Source: JAKVAV01 sp047632755 (GTDB lineage Bacteria > Bacteroidota > Bacteroidia > Flavobacteriales_D > Cryomorphaceae). Taken from it: a DNA stretch of 64,000 nt. Position 1 is the stretch's first letter; the number at the start of each line of letters is the position of its first letter. Made by a program: the position numbers and the translations under genes. Below the pieces are notes generated by a model. That model did not search any database and was not told the origin of the DNA. It saw only the letters and a program-made list of their open reading frames with translations. The stretch covers positions 1-64,000 of the forward strand of contig JBLIDT010000005.1 of the NCBI GenBank assembly GCA_047632755.1, in the 5' to 3' direction. Shown here in pieces: positions 52,889 to 61,433 of the stretch.

Positions 52889-53131
52889 CTATAGCGCTGG
52901 GTCATAAGAAAACTTCTCTTCGGGTACGATAAACTTGCCCTCAGGCGTGCGAATCATCAAATAGAATTCTTTGCAGAGAAAGTTGATGTTGTGGCGAAAG
53001 CGGCTTTGAGAAAAGTGGCATTCCCAAGCGTGGTAAGCCAATCGCTTAACGGCATTCCAAGAGTTGGCGTTCAGACCTCCTGGACGAGGGAAAGAGTTGA
53101 TGTAGCGGTATGCGTCAGATAAATTTTTCAT
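52889..53131 (-). CDS. Small protein of unknown function, motif-linked gene 1
   Basis: 80 residues, soluble (FPRPGGLNANSWNAVKRLAY, FLCKEFYLMIRTPEGKFIVP). No family recognised. Upstream on its own strand there is CACCTTTG, near the TAnnTTTG form, and the 16-bp motif at 53173-53188, which also precedes the next minus-strand gene. The shared site suggests the two are co-regulated. No neighbour suggests a function. Confidence 0.5.
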   Translation of the reverse strand: MKNLSDAYRYINSFPRPGGLNANSWNAVKRLAYHAWECHFSQSRFRHNINFLCKEFYLMIRTPEGKFIVPEEKFSYDPAL

Positions 53132-53172
53132 GGTGTTTGTTTTTAGTATGATTCAAAGGTGCGGGGGCAGGA

Positions 53173-53188
53173 CGTAACGTATTTACGT
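53173..53188 (-). promoter_or_regulatory. Shared motif, copy 1
   Basis: CGTAACGTATTTACGT (plus-strand reading), 42 nt before the start of the gene at 53131. It differs in one base from 53950-53965. It contains the dyad ACGTA-TTTACGT and lies where an activator or repressor would sit next to the promoter. Confidence 0.5.
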
Positions 53189-53314
53189 AGTAAAATTCTA
53201 TTTGATCGGCGGGTCTTTAGACCTTGTCATTCAGCGTTGAAGGATTTACATTATGCATAATAATGGCTGGATAAGAGCAGAGTTCGGTTTGCATAGAGGT
53301 CGCTGAGAAAAAAG

Positions 53315-53482
53315 GACAATTAAAGTTCGAAGTCATGAGGTCGCAAAGGATCGCTAGCGATCAGTGAGAGAGGAAATTAAGGCAGTCCATCTGATCTCTC
53401 ATCAATCGCTTTAACGATTCTCTGTGGCCTCGAAATCTTGAGCTTTCGACTTCAAATTTTCTCTGTGCGCTCGGTGTAATTT
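53315..53482 (-). repeat. Palindromic intergenic repeat, copy 2
   Basis: Inverted-repeat arms 53337-53373 (GAGGTCGCAAAGGATCGC, then GATCAGTGAGAG) and 53393-53431 (CTCTCATCAATCGCTTTAAC, then GATTCTCTGTGGCCTC) plus weaker outer arms. Its right half, reversed, matches 51630-51703. It sits between the two motif-linked genes. Confidence 0.6.
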
Positions 53483-53506
53483 GCGCCCTACTATGCCCAA
53501 CCAAAC

Positions 53507-53914
53507 TTAGACTTCAAGCAGTTGGAAGTAGTACAGCGCTCGATCCTCGCATTCGGGCTCTACTTGAAACTTTCGCACTCGGGTAGATAAATCGAGGCCT
53601 TGAAGTGCGAGTGGTTTTCCCAAAAGATGGGGAATTGAAATCTCCGCTGATTTCATCGTCGACATCAAGAAATCAGCGATCTTCTCGGCTATCAAAATCC
53701 GAGCGTCATTCTCGACGGCTTGCATTAAGATCTGATTGAGTTGATCGAATGTGAGTCCGATAATAAATTCACACCGCTTCTCCCCCAGCCTGTCACGGCA
53801 TATCAGAAAGATGGGGGGATACCCTTCTACCTTCGGATTGATCAATAATTGGTGTACGAGAAACTTTTGGAAAAAGTAATTTTTGCAGTAAAGCGAATGT
53901 CCGAGATCTATCAT
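53507..53914 (-). CDS. Protein of unknown function, motif-linked gene 2
   Basis: 135 residues, soluble, mixed alpha/beta (PPIFLICRDRLGEKRCEFII, LTFDQLNQILMQAVENDARI, RKFQVEPECEDRALYYFQLL). No signal peptide or family signature. Shares a 16-bp upstream motif with the gene at 52889-53131, 36 nt before its own start. Function unknown. Confidence 0.5.
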   Translation of the reverse strand: MIDLGHSLYCKNYFFQKFLVHQLLINPKVEGYPPIFLICRDRLGEKRCEFIIGLTFDQLNQILMQAVENDARILIAEKIADFLMSTMKSAEISIPHLLGKPLALQGLDLSTRVRKFQVEPECEDRALYYFQLLEV

Positions 53915-53949
53915 CTTGCTTGATTTTTCTGCAAGCTGATCTCTCGAGT

Positions 53950-53965
53950 CGTAACCTATTTACGT
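53950..53965 (-). promoter_or_regulatory. Shared motif, copy 2
   Basis: CGTAACCTATTTACGT, 15 of 16 bases identical to 53173-53188, 36 nt before the start at 53914. The spacing to the start is similar in both genes (36 and 42 nt). Confidence 0.5.
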
Positions 53966-54001
53966 GCTGATCTTATTCAATTATCTTTCGCAAAAAACCG
54001 A

Positions 54002-54385
54002 ATGAAAAAATTCCTCATCATACTTTGTCTGGCGGCTTCTTCGGTATGTGCCCAAGAGCCTATTCAAGTGGTTCAAGCTCAGCTCGACGCCTACAACAGC
54101 CAAGACATTAATGTATTTGCAAACCTCTTTGCGCAGGATGCTAAACTCTACATGAACCTCGGCGATACTGATCCTACAATGACAGGGCGAGAGGAAATAA
54201 GAACGCGGTATGGAGCGATGTTTAAGGCAAACCCTAATAACAAGTCAACCTTAATTGGGAGGATGACTCAGGGAAATTTTGTTTTCGATCACGAGTGGAT
54301 CACTGGCCGCGACAAGCCAATTAAGATAATGGCCATTTACGAAGTGGTGGATGGGTTGATTGTTCGTTGTTGGTTCCCGAGATAA
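54002..54385 (+). CDS. Secreted SnoaL/NTF2-like protein
   Basis: 127 residues: signal peptide (MKKFLIILCLAASSVCAQ) and an NTF2-like fold (VVQAQLDAYNSQDINVFANL, MTGREEIRTRYGAMF, IKIMAIYEVVDGLIVRCWF). The SnoaL-like pattern of cone-shaped alpha+beta proteins that act as isomerases or scaffolds; the catalytic role cannot be set. Its stop codon (54383-54385) touches that of the convergent YkgJ gene. Confidence 0.75.
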   Translation: MKKFLIILCLAASSVCAQEPIQVVQAQLDAYNSQDINVFANLFAQDAKLYMNLGDTDPTMTGREEIRTRYGAMFKANPNNKSTLIGRMTQGNFVFDHEWITGRDKPIKIMAIYEVVDGLIVRCWFPR

Positions 54386-54868
54386 TCAACGGTTTTCGCG
54401 AAGCTTATCAAAAACACGAACCACCGCAGGACACACTTCCGTGTTCTTCAAAGAAAGGTTGAGAATCTGCTGAAAACGCTTGCGGTTCGTATGCGGGTAT
54501 TCTCGGCAAGCTGCAGGTCGACTTTCGTAAACCGAGCAATAATTATCGGCACCTAGAAATGGGCACGGGGCTGATTTAAAGACATAATCTCCATCTGAAT
54601 CTAGAAACATGTAAGTATCAATCACGGCAGAGGGGCGCATGCGGAGGTATTTCGCCAAGCGCTCCACGTCCCGCTCTTTCATACCTGGACTCGTAGTCTT
54701 GCAGCAGTTGGCACATTTGAGGCAATCGATCTCTTCAAAAACTTCGTCGTGGGCCTGGTGCGCTTCGGCATCGAGCTGCCTCGGCTTCATTTGCCTAAGT
54801 TTCTGAACCAGCTTTTTGTTGGCCTTCTTTTTGTGGATGCCGTCTTCTAAAATCTGCGGATACTGCAT
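54386..54868 (-). CDS. YkgJ-family cysteine-cluster protein
   Basis: 160 residues from ATG 54868. An N-terminal Lys-rich helix (KKKANKKLVQKLRQMKPRQL) precedes the cysteine cluster: CLKCANCCK, then CPFLGADNYCSVYESRPAAC and a last Cys (CPAV). YkgJ (CxxCxxCC) proteins are thought to bind a metal, zinc or Fe-S, and their function is unknown. Cytosolic. Tail-to-tail with the SnoaL-like gene with no gap. Confidence 0.85.
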   Translation of the reverse strand: MQYPQILEDGIHKKKANKKLVQKLRQMKPRQLDAEAHQAHDEVFEEIDCLKCANCCKTTSPGMKERDVERLAKYLRMRPSAVIDTYMFLDSDGDYVFKSAPCPFLGADNYCSVYESRPAACREYPHTNRKRFQQILNLSLKNTEVCPAVVRVFDKLRENR

Positions 54869-54981
54869 GAATACAAAGGTATGACCAAAACTCACATCTC
54901 CGCAGAAGTCCAACACACTTCCCCTTACTTTGCTAACAAAGAGAAAGTCATAAAGGCAAGTATTGAATAGCTGAGGGATTA

Positions 54982-55002
54982 ATAACTGTTTTCAACAGTT
55001 AT
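54982..55002. promoter_or_regulatory. Inverted repeat between divergent genes
   Basis: ATAACTGTT-TTC-AACAGTTAT, a perfect 9-bp dyad, in the region between the divergent YkgJ gene and the small membrane ORF. No T run follows, so an operator is more likely than a terminator. Confidence 0.45.
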
Positions 55003-55030
55003 ATTATCAGCCGCTGACTATCTTTCGGCT

Positions 55031-55243
55031 GTGAAAGACCTATTTGAAATAATGCTTATTTCAACTCTGATACTATTAGGATTCGTTCTCTAAGAGTTAA
55101 TTCAAGTTGAAGATTTCAGTTGGTTCGAAAATAGGGATGACATTAGCTTTGCTTTCTTATCGGGCCTATTGGCCTTTAACTTCGCCTACATGCTAAGGAA
55201 AACCCGACAGGAAAAAAAAGAAAACGAATCGGAAGATCAATAA
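55031..55243 (+). pseudogene. Small two-helix membrane protein interrupted by a stop codon
   Basis: From GTG 55031 (or ATG 55052) the frame reads a membrane helix (IMLISTLILLGFVL), then TAA at 55091-55093, then ELIQVEDFSWFENRDDISFA, a second helix (FLSGLLAFNFAYML) and a charged tail, ending in TAA at 55241-55243, one base before the NlpC start. Composition on both sides of the stop fits one protein of about 70 residues. The stop would come from a single base change of a Tyr, Glu or similar codon. It may be a lesion, or two tiny peptides. Confidence 0.45.
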
Positions 55244-55244
55244 T

Positions 55245-55988
55245 ATGAAAGAAGAATTAGGTTGTATTTCCCTTCCATTGGTTCCTGGTCGCCGCGAACC
55301 GAGTGATAAGAGTGAAATGATTACCCAACTCCTTTTCGGAGAAATGTATTCCGTTCTCGAAGAGCAAAAGAAGTGGGTGCTCATTAAAAACGCAGCAGAT
55401 CAATACGAGTGTTGGATTGATCGTAAACAACATACGCCTATTACTGAAAAGGTAGAATTAAACCATACTATCCCTTCTGCATTTGCCCCTTTGGCAAGCG
55501 GTGACCAAACCTGGTTCCTTCCAGCTGGTTCAAAAGTAAACTTGGGGGAATTTTCTATCGGGGCTCGAAAATTCTCATTTGACAGTAGCAATGAAGAGGA
55601 AAAAAAAGACCCTGTTTTCTGCGCCAATCAATTGATAGGAGCACCTTATTTATGGGGAGGAAAATCGATTCTGGGCATCGACTGCTCAGGATTCGTTCAA
55701 GTTGTTTATTCCTGCGGCGGCATTCAACTTCCGCGTGATGCCTACCAACAAGCCGAGATTGGAGAAACAGTGGATTTTGTAGAAACTGCCAAAGCTGGAG
55801 ATTTGGCCTACTTCGATAACGAAGAAGGACGAATCACTCACGTTGGGATCATGCTAGACGGTGAACATATTATCCACGCGAGTGGCTCAGTGCGCATCGA
55901 TCGGATTGATCACGAAGGAATCTACAACAGTGAAAATGAATCCTACAGTCACAGGCTAAGAATTGTGAAGCGTGTAATTCCAGAGTAG
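55245..55988 (+). CDS. NlpC/P60 family (C40) peptidase with SH3 domain
   Basis: 247 residues, no signal peptide. N-terminal bacterial SH3-like region (about 1-110, VLEEQKKWVLIKNAADQYEC), then an NlpC/P60 papain-fold domain (about 120-240): nucleophile Cys147 (GIDCSGFVQ), His199 (RITHVGIM) and His211 (HIIHASG), with LPRDAYQQ typical. This family cleaves gamma-D-Glu-mDAP or related bonds of murein peptides; a cytosolic form would act on recycled muropeptides, like YkfC. The link to the D-amino-acid operon 32 kb away is speculative. Starts 1 nt after the broken small membrane gene. Confidence 0.9.
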   Translation: MKEELGCISLPLVPGRREPSDKSEMITQLLFGEMYSVLEEQKKWVLIKNAADQYECWIDRKQHTPITEKVELNHTIPSAFAPLASGDQTWFLPAGSKVNLGEFSIGARKFSFDSSNEEEKKDPVFCANQLIGAPYLWGGKSILGIDCSGFVQVVYSCGGIQLPRDAYQQAEIGETVDFVETAKAGDLAYFDNEEGRITHVGIMLDGEHIIHASGSVRIDRIDHEGIYNSENESYSHRLRIVKRVIPE

Positions 55989-56035
55989 ATTATATTCGAA
56001 TTTGTTATTACCTTTTCAGCTCTAGAATAAAAAAA

Positions 56036-56194
56036 ATGACTCTTTTATCATTAAGCGCCCAAAGCCCGACCCACGTTGACCTAGGACAAGGAGATGGATC
56101 CATTTACGTCTGGGATAACCCACTTTACCTGATTCCGATTGTTGCAATCCTAGCTTTGCTGATTTTGTTTGTTTGGATTAAGAAGAAAAAATGA
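56036..56194 (+). CDS. Small single-pass membrane protein
   Basis: 52 residues. A polar N-terminal part (SPTHVDLGQGDGSIYVWDN) precedes one membrane helix (PLYLIPIVAILALLILFVW) and a KKKK tail, so the N-terminus is probably outside. TTACCTTTTC (about 56008-56016) resembles a -7 box. Clear composition and a good ATG after an A-rich leader make it a likely real gene, about 50 nt after the NlpC stop. Function unknown. Confidence 0.6.
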   Translation: MTLLSLSAQSPTHVDLGQGDGSIYVWDNPLYLIPIVAILALLILFVWIKKKK

Positions 56195-56219
56195 ACTCTT
56201 TGTTAAGATAGAGGAAAGC

Positions 56220-56924
56220 TTAGTCTTGAGTCTCTAACATTAAATAGTAGAGTGAGGCAGAGGCCACCTCAAACAATAGACTTGCAGCAATTTGCCTACC
56301 TTCACTCTCTTCTGCAATGTAGTAGCAGTATGGCGATCTACCGCTTGGGAAAAACTCAGGTTTTTGTGAGGTGAAGTAGATGTACTCTTCCTTAAATTCA
56401 GCACTCAAAGACGTTTTTAATTTACCCTCATCACCAATTCGGTATGTAAGGAGTATTTCGAATTCTCTACCCCATCCATCCATCTTTTTGCCTAAGACCG
56501 ACTCCTTTCGGACATCGTCACTTATCTCGATGTAACTTGATTGAGCTTTTATAACGGGCATCCGTTCAGTTTTATAGGGTCTGAATTGAAACCAAGCGCC
56601 GTTTCCTGCGGGAATCAGAATCCTTTCTTCCAATACTCCATCAGTCAATTTATAAGCGCTTTCTACGAGAGAACCATTCTCAAAGAAAAGCGTCTCCGTC
56701 AAATCAAAATAGATGGGGATTTCACTCTCATTGAGGAAATACATATTGACGGGAAATTGATTTCCATTAAAATCAAAATCCACATAAATCATCGAGTCAG
56801 ATAGGTAGTAATGTTGAGAATCTGTGGTTTTAGGCAAATCGGAAGTGAGGTGAACGTATTGATAATAAGTACAAGAGGACAATAAGAAAATGGTGGCAAA
56901 AGAGATGAGCAGACGAATTGACAT
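56220..56924 (-). CDS. Putative lipoprotein of unknown function
   Basis: 234 residues: signal peptide with lipobox LLSSC (Cys18), then a large beta-rich domain (SMIYVDFDFNGNQFPVNMYF, IYFDLTETLFFENGSLVESA, REFEILLTYRIGDEGKLKTS). Probably anchored in the outer or inner membrane facing the periplasm. No family recognised. Convergent with the small membrane gene. Confidence 0.65.
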   Translation of the reverse strand: MSIRLLISFATIFLLSSCTYYQYVHLTSDLPKTTDSQHYYLSDSMIYVDFDFNGNQFPVNMYFLNESEIPIYFDLTETLFFENGSLVESAYKLTDGVLEERILIPAGNGAWFQFRPYKTERMPVIKAQSSYIEISDDVRKESVLGKKMDGWGREFEILLTYRIGDEGKLKTSLSAEFKEEYIYFTSQKPEFFPSGRSPYCYYIAEESEGRQIAASLLFEVASASLYYLMLETQD

Positions 56925-57042
56925 AAAGGATTATTTTAATCCTTTCTCCAAGTATTATGCCGAGAGGTTAACAATACTTAACTGCCTGATTTGTACGATT
57001 CATTGTTTTCCCATCAAACGAACAAGCTATATTCGCACCATT

Positions 57043-58419
57043 ATGAAAAACAAGATTATTCCGATTGCGATAGTGGCTGTGGCAGTCGTTGCCCTCATCT
57101 ATTTTCTCACTTCTGCTTCAGAAAGTGAATCAACTGGTGTTTTGGCGACAGTTAAAAAAGGAACATTCGTCGTAGATATTACCACCACAGGAGAGTTAGA
57201 AGCCAAAAATTCAGTTCAGATTCTTGGACCCCGCGGGACCAGGAATTACCGAATCTGGAATATGACGATCCAGGATATTATTGATGAAGGAACCTTTGTT
57301 AGAAAAGGTGATTACGTAGCAAATCTCGATCCATCTGAACTAACCAATAAGGTTAAAGACAGTCAGTTGGAGATGGAGAAAATTGAGTCGCAGTTCATAC
57401 AGACCAAGCTAGACACTACTTTGGAAATGCGTAAATCCAGAGATGAATTGATCAACTTGAATTACTCGGTAGACGAAATGCAACTCAAGCTAGATCAAAG
57501 TCAATACGAGCCTCCCGCAACAATCAGACAGGCAGAAATAGATTTGGCAAAAGCGGGAAGAGCCTATACTCAGGCCACTGAGAATTACAAAATAAAGCGA
57601 GAACAGAACATTGCAAAAATGCAGGAAGTAATTCTGAACAAGCAAAAAGAACAGCGCAATCTGGACGGCATGATAACATTGATGGAGTCATTCACCATTA
57701 CTGCTCCAGAAGATGGCATGTTGATTTATAAGAAAGATTGGAATGGACAATCCGTTGGAAAAGGATCACAAATTAGTGCCTGGGATCCTGTGGTAGCTAC
57801 CCTACCCGACTTGAGTACGATGATCTCTGTGACTTATGTAAATGAGGTTGACATTCGAAAAGTAAAAGAAGGTCAGACCGTGGAGCTTGGGCTGGATGCA
57901 TTTCCCGAGAAGAGATTGAGCGGTGATGTCATTAAGGTGGCCAATGTGGGTGAACAACGCCCAAATTCAGATGCGAAAATATTTCAAGTAAATATTGTTC
58001 TTAATGAAAGAGATGACCTCCTAAAACCATCGATGACCACGAGCAATCAAATCATTACAGATGTTCAGGAAAATGTGCTTTACATCCCTATAGAAGGGCT
58101 ATTTAATCAAGATGACTCCATAACCTACGTGTTTAAGAAGTCTGGTTTGAGCGCAGAAAAGCAAGAAGTAATGGTTGGTTCTACCAATACAAATGAGGTG
58201 GTTATTTTAGCGGGACTAAACGAAGGCGAGCAGATTTACCTGAATCGGATTCCCGATTTGGATGAAAAGAGTGTCAATTTGATTCCCGAAATGGATGGAA
58301 GGCGCAACGTCAAGGAAGAGAAAGTAGAAAAAGTAGAGGTTGAGCTCGAAGAAACTACAGATCAAGAGAACGGTAAACGTGGCAAAGGTGGAAAAGGCCG
58401 AAAAAAACCTTCAGCTTGA
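57043..58419 (+). CDS. Membrane fusion protein (HlyD/MacA-like periplasmic adaptor)
   Basis: 458 residues from ATG 57043 (TATATTCG, near a -7 box, 20 nt upstream; the longer frame overlaps the divergent lipoprotein). N-terminal anchor (IIPIAIVAVAVVALIYFLTS), lipoyl/barrel-sandwich hybrid (TTTGELEAKNSVQILGPRG; FTITAPEDGMLIYKKDWNG), coiled-coil hairpin about 110-240 (TLEMRKSRDELINLNYSVDE), beta-barrel (VTYVNEVDIRKVKEGQ) and a charged C-terminal tail (GKRGKGGKGRKK). It bridges the permease and TolC encoded downstream. The start of the operon; the stop overlaps the next ATG (TGATG). Confidence 0.93.
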   Translation: MKNKIIPIAIVAVAVVALIYFLTSASESESTGVLATVKKGTFVVDITTTGELEAKNSVQILGPRGTRNYRIWNMTIQDIIDEGTFVRKGDYVANLDPSELTNKVKDSQLEMEKIESQFIQTKLDTTLEMRKSRDELINLNYSVDEMQLKLDQSQYEPPATIRQAEIDLAKAGRAYTQATENYKIKREQNIAKMQEVILNKQKEQRNLDGMITLMESFTITAPEDGMLIYKKDWNGQSVGKGSQISAWDPVVATLPDLSTMISVTYVNEVDIRKVKEGQTVELGLDAFPEKRLSGDVIKVANVGEQRPNSDAKIFQVNIVLNERDDLLKPSMTTSNQIITDVQENVLYIPIEGLFNQDDSITYVFKKSGLSAEKQEVMVGSTNTNEVVILAGLNEGEQIYLNRIPDLDEKSVNLIPEMDGRRNVKEEKVEKVEVELEETTDQENGKRGKGGKGRKKPSA

Positions 58420-59765
58420 TGATTAACGAGAGATTAAAAGCGAACTTTCTTATTGCGCTTGAAGCTTTAATAAGCAATCAAACGAGAAGTTTACTCACTG
58501 CCCTGGGAATCATATTCGGGGTTGCTGCTGTAATATCCATGCTTGCTATTGGAAACGGAACCCAGGCTGAAATCAATGAGCAGATGAAGCTGGTTGGAGT
58601 AAACAACATTGTCATTGAACCCATAATCGAGCAAAAAGAAGAGAGCCTCGATCAAAATGTAGGAGGAAAAGAAAAAGAAAAGTTTTCTCCTGGACTCAGG
58701 CTGGTCGATGCTGAATCGATCAAACAAGTGATTCCTAACGTTAAAAAGATAAGCCCCGAAATAGTTTTGGAGACTTACATTATAAGCAATGGGATCCGCC
58801 GTTCGGCAAAATTGGTTGGCGTTGAACCTGTTTATTTTGAGATTTTCAATTTTGATATTTCGGAAGGCGCGGTTTTCAATGACTATCAAGTCGAGGTTGG
58901 GGCACCTGTTTGCATCATAGGAAAATCAATTAAAAACAGATTTTTCCCAACGGAAAACGCCATTGGTAAAAAACTCAAAGTTGGCCCTAGATGGCTCGAA
59001 GTAATCGGGGTACTAGAGCAGCGCCTAATCAGCGAAAGCAGTGTGAGTAGTCTTGGCATACGCGATTACAATATGGACGTTTATACTCCGCTCGAAACGG
59101 TGCTCATCCGCTACGAAAATCGCGATATGGTAACCAAGGCGATGATCGAGCAAGCCAATGCATCAGGCAATGGTGAAGAAGGTGAAGTCAACCAAAACAC
59201 CCCCTCAAGAAATTACCACCAAATTGATCGAATGGTCGTGCAGGTGGAGAAAACTGAACTCCTCTCTCCCATCGCTGATGTCATTAGTCGCCTCTTAGAA
59301 AGAAAGCACTTTAACGTGGTAGATTATCAAATTGAAATCCCCGAGCTCCTTCTTAAGCAGCAAAAAAGAAACAACGAATTATTCAATTATGTACTGGGTG
59401 CCATAGCGGGCATATCACTGCTCGTTGGAGGAATTGGTATCATGAATATTATGTTGGCCTCGGTATTGGAGCGAATCAAAGAAATCGGTCTCAGACTTGC
59501 GCTCGGCGCGAAGAAGCAGGATATCATACATCAATTTATGTTTGAATCTGTACTTATTAGTATTTCGGGTGGTTTAATCGGAGTAGTCCTAGGCGTTTCC
59601 ATGGCTTTTCTCGTCTCTGAATTGGCCGATATAAACACGGTTATCTCATTCAGTTCGATTCTCATCTCATTTGGCGTTGCCGCAACTGTAGGTCTAGTCT
59701 TCGGGATTGCGCCTGCGCGCCGAGCGGCAATGCAAAATCCAATCAACTCCCTGCGTTATGAATAA
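58419..59765 (+). CDS. MacB-like ABC permease (FtsX-type), without ATPase domain
   Basis: 448 residues from ATG 58419. One N-terminal membrane segment (LLTALGIIFGVAAVISMLAI), a large periplasmic MacB_PCD domain (about 50-300, VGVNNIVIEPIIEQKEESL), then three C-terminal segments of the FtsX domain (GAIAGISLLVGGIGIMNIML, LGAKKQDIIHQFMFESVLIS, GLVFGIAPARRAAMQNP). Family members couple ATP hydrolysis to drug, toxin or lipoprotein export in a mechanotransmission cycle; this one lacks an ATPase domain and none is adjacent, so it must use an ATPase encoded elsewhere. Confidence 0.93.
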   Translation: MINERLKANFLIALEALISNQTRSLLTALGIIFGVAAVISMLAIGNGTQAEINEQMKLVGVNNIVIEPIIEQKEESLDQNVGGKEKEKFSPGLRLVDAESIKQVIPNVKKISPEIVLETYIISNGIRRSAKLVGVEPVYFEIFNFDISEGAVFNDYQVEVGAPVCIIGKSIKNRFFPTENAIGKKLKVGPRWLEVIGVLEQRLISESSVSSLGIRDYNMDVYTPLETVLIRYENRDMVTKAMIEQANASGNGEEGEVNQNTPSRNYHQIDRMVVQVEKTELLSPIADVISRLLERKHFNVVDYQIEIPELLLKQQKRNNELFNYVLGAIAGISLLVGGIGIMNIMLASVLERIKEIGLRLALGAKKQDIIHQFMFESVLISISGGLIGVVLGVSMAFLVSELADINTVISFSSILISFGVAATVGLVFGIAPARRAAMQNPINSLRYE

Positions 59766-61215
59766 ATTTTTCATGGTCTTTCTATTGCTGTTTTGCGCAG
59801 AAATGGCAAGGGCCCAAGAAGTCGAAACGTTTAGTCTAAGCGATGTCATTCTTTTGGCCAGAGGTCAATCTCCTTCGTCGAAACAGGCTGAAACGAGATT
59901 GGAAAACCGATACTGGCAATACCGTCTTTATAAGTCGAATTACAATCCGCAACTTGCTCTAAGAGGAAACATCCCTGGATACAACCGCGATTTCCTAAGC
60001 AACCGACTGGACGATGGTACCATCGTTTTCCAAGACAGAGAGCAATTGAACTCAAGCCTCAATTTGGGTTTGAATCAACCCATTGCTTTAACAGGAGGTA
60101 ATGTTTCGGTCAATTCGAGCATGAATTACTTCAACGATCTCAATCAAGATCTAACCCGTTTCAATACGACTATGGTGAATGTTCGATTGGATCAACCCAT
60201 TTTTGGTTTCAATGATCTAAAATGGGATAAGCGAACGGAACCGTTGCGATACGAAGAGAGCCAGAGGAGCTATGTGGAAGAGATGGAGTTCATCTCGAGA
60301 GAAGCTTCGGGAAGATTCTTCGACTATTTGAGTGCGCAGATCAATTATGAGATTGCTCAATTTAATCTACTCAATAACGATACGATCTACAAAATCGAGC
60401 AAGGCCGCTACAACATTGGGACAACCAGTAAGGATAAGCTGCTTCAAGTGGAATTGCAGCTGCTTCGCTCCCAACAAGATGTTTCTCAAGCCCAGCTGGA
60501 CTTAGAGACTTCCAGTCAACGACTCAGGGCATACTTGGGATTGAACAATACCGACACTCTTTTTCTGAACATTCCCGACGGAATTCCTGAGTTTGAAATT
60601 TCTATTCAAGATGCTTTGGTCTATGCCAAAATGAACCGCTCTGACTACATCGCTTTTGAACGGCAACGTATTGAAGCAGAGAGGGAAGTGGCCGAAGCCC
60701 GATCCCAGCGGTTTCAAGTGGAATTATCGGCATCGTATGGTTTGAATAGTGCTTCAGGTGAATTTGACAATGCTTATCAAGACCCCAACGATCAGCAAAG
60801 ACTTGACGTAGGATTGGTGATCCCCATATTGGACTGGGGACGGAATAAGGCACGAATGCAGACGGCTTTGGCGAATCGAGATTTAACCAATTTCGTCATA
60901 GAACAGGATCTCCAAAACTTCGAACAAGAGATCATGACTCTAGTTCGTCGATTCGATGTACTTCGAAAACAATTGGAGATTTCAAAGAAATCAGACGAAG
61001 TGGCTGCCGAGAGATACAATGTAGCACAGAATAGATACCTCACTGGAAAAGTAGACATTACCAACCTGAACATCGCACTTTCAGAAAAGGATACAGCAAA
61101 GAGATCATACGTGACTGCACTTCGCGATTTTTGGATTGCATATTTTGACTTGCGCAGACTCACACTCTATGACTTTTTCGCCAAAGACCTGCTTTATAAA
61201 CCCGAAATAAAATAA
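59758..61215 (+). CDS. tolC: TolC-family outer-membrane efflux protein
   Basis: 485 residues from ATG 59758, overlapping the permease end by 8 nt. Signal peptide (MVFLLLFCAEMARAQ), then the duplicated TolC repeat: long helices (VILLARGQSPSSKQAETRLE; EISKKSDEVAAERYNVAQNR) and outer-membrane strands (NYNPQLALRGNIPGYNR). Each repeat forms the barrel plus periplasmic tunnel. Terminal gene of the HlyD-permease-TolC operon. Confidence 0.93.
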   Translation: MNKFFMVFLLLFCAEMARAQEVETFSLSDVILLARGQSPSSKQAETRLENRYWQYRLYKSNYNPQLALRGNIPGYNRDFLSNRLDDGTIVFQDREQLNSSLNLGLNQPIALTGGNVSVNSSMNYFNDLNQDLTRFNTTMVNVRLDQPIFGFNDLKWDKRTEPLRYEESQRSYVEEMEFISREASGRFFDYLSAQINYEIAQFNLLNNDTIYKIEQGRYNIGTTSKDKLLQVELQLLRSQQDVSQAQLDLETSSQRLRAYLGLNNTDTLFLNIPDGIPEFEISIQDALVYAKMNRSDYIAFERQRIEAEREVAEARSQRFQVELSASYGLNSASGEFDNAYQDPNDQQRLDVGLVIPILDWGRNKARMQTALANRDLTNFVIEQDLQNFEQEIMTLVRRFDVLRKQLEISKKSDEVAAERYNVAQNRYLTGKVDITNLNIALSEKDTAKRSYVTALRDFWIAYFDLRRLTLYDFFAKDLLYKPEIK

Positions 61216-61412
61216 TTAGTCCCGCCCGACAAATGTGCATACAGACTTGGCACTCATGGAAGAAGAAATAGCTTAAGGAAAAAGCACCAAGTCAAAAATG
61301 CTACTGTTCAGGGAAGAGGAAAAACCTCAAATCCCGATATATTTTCTGATTGAATAGCAATATCTTCAGAAACAGCAGATCTTTCTCTCCCTTGCGGTTC
61401 AGCGCATTAAGC

Positions 61413-61420
61413 TATCTTTG
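61413..61420 (+). promoter_or_regulatory. -7 promoter element of the DUF2911 gene
   Basis: TATCTTTG matches TAnnTTTG; TTG at 61392-61394 lies 18 bp upstream as a -33 element. The start codon is 14 nt downstream. Confidence 0.65.
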
Positions 61421-61433
61421 AAATAAAAATACG

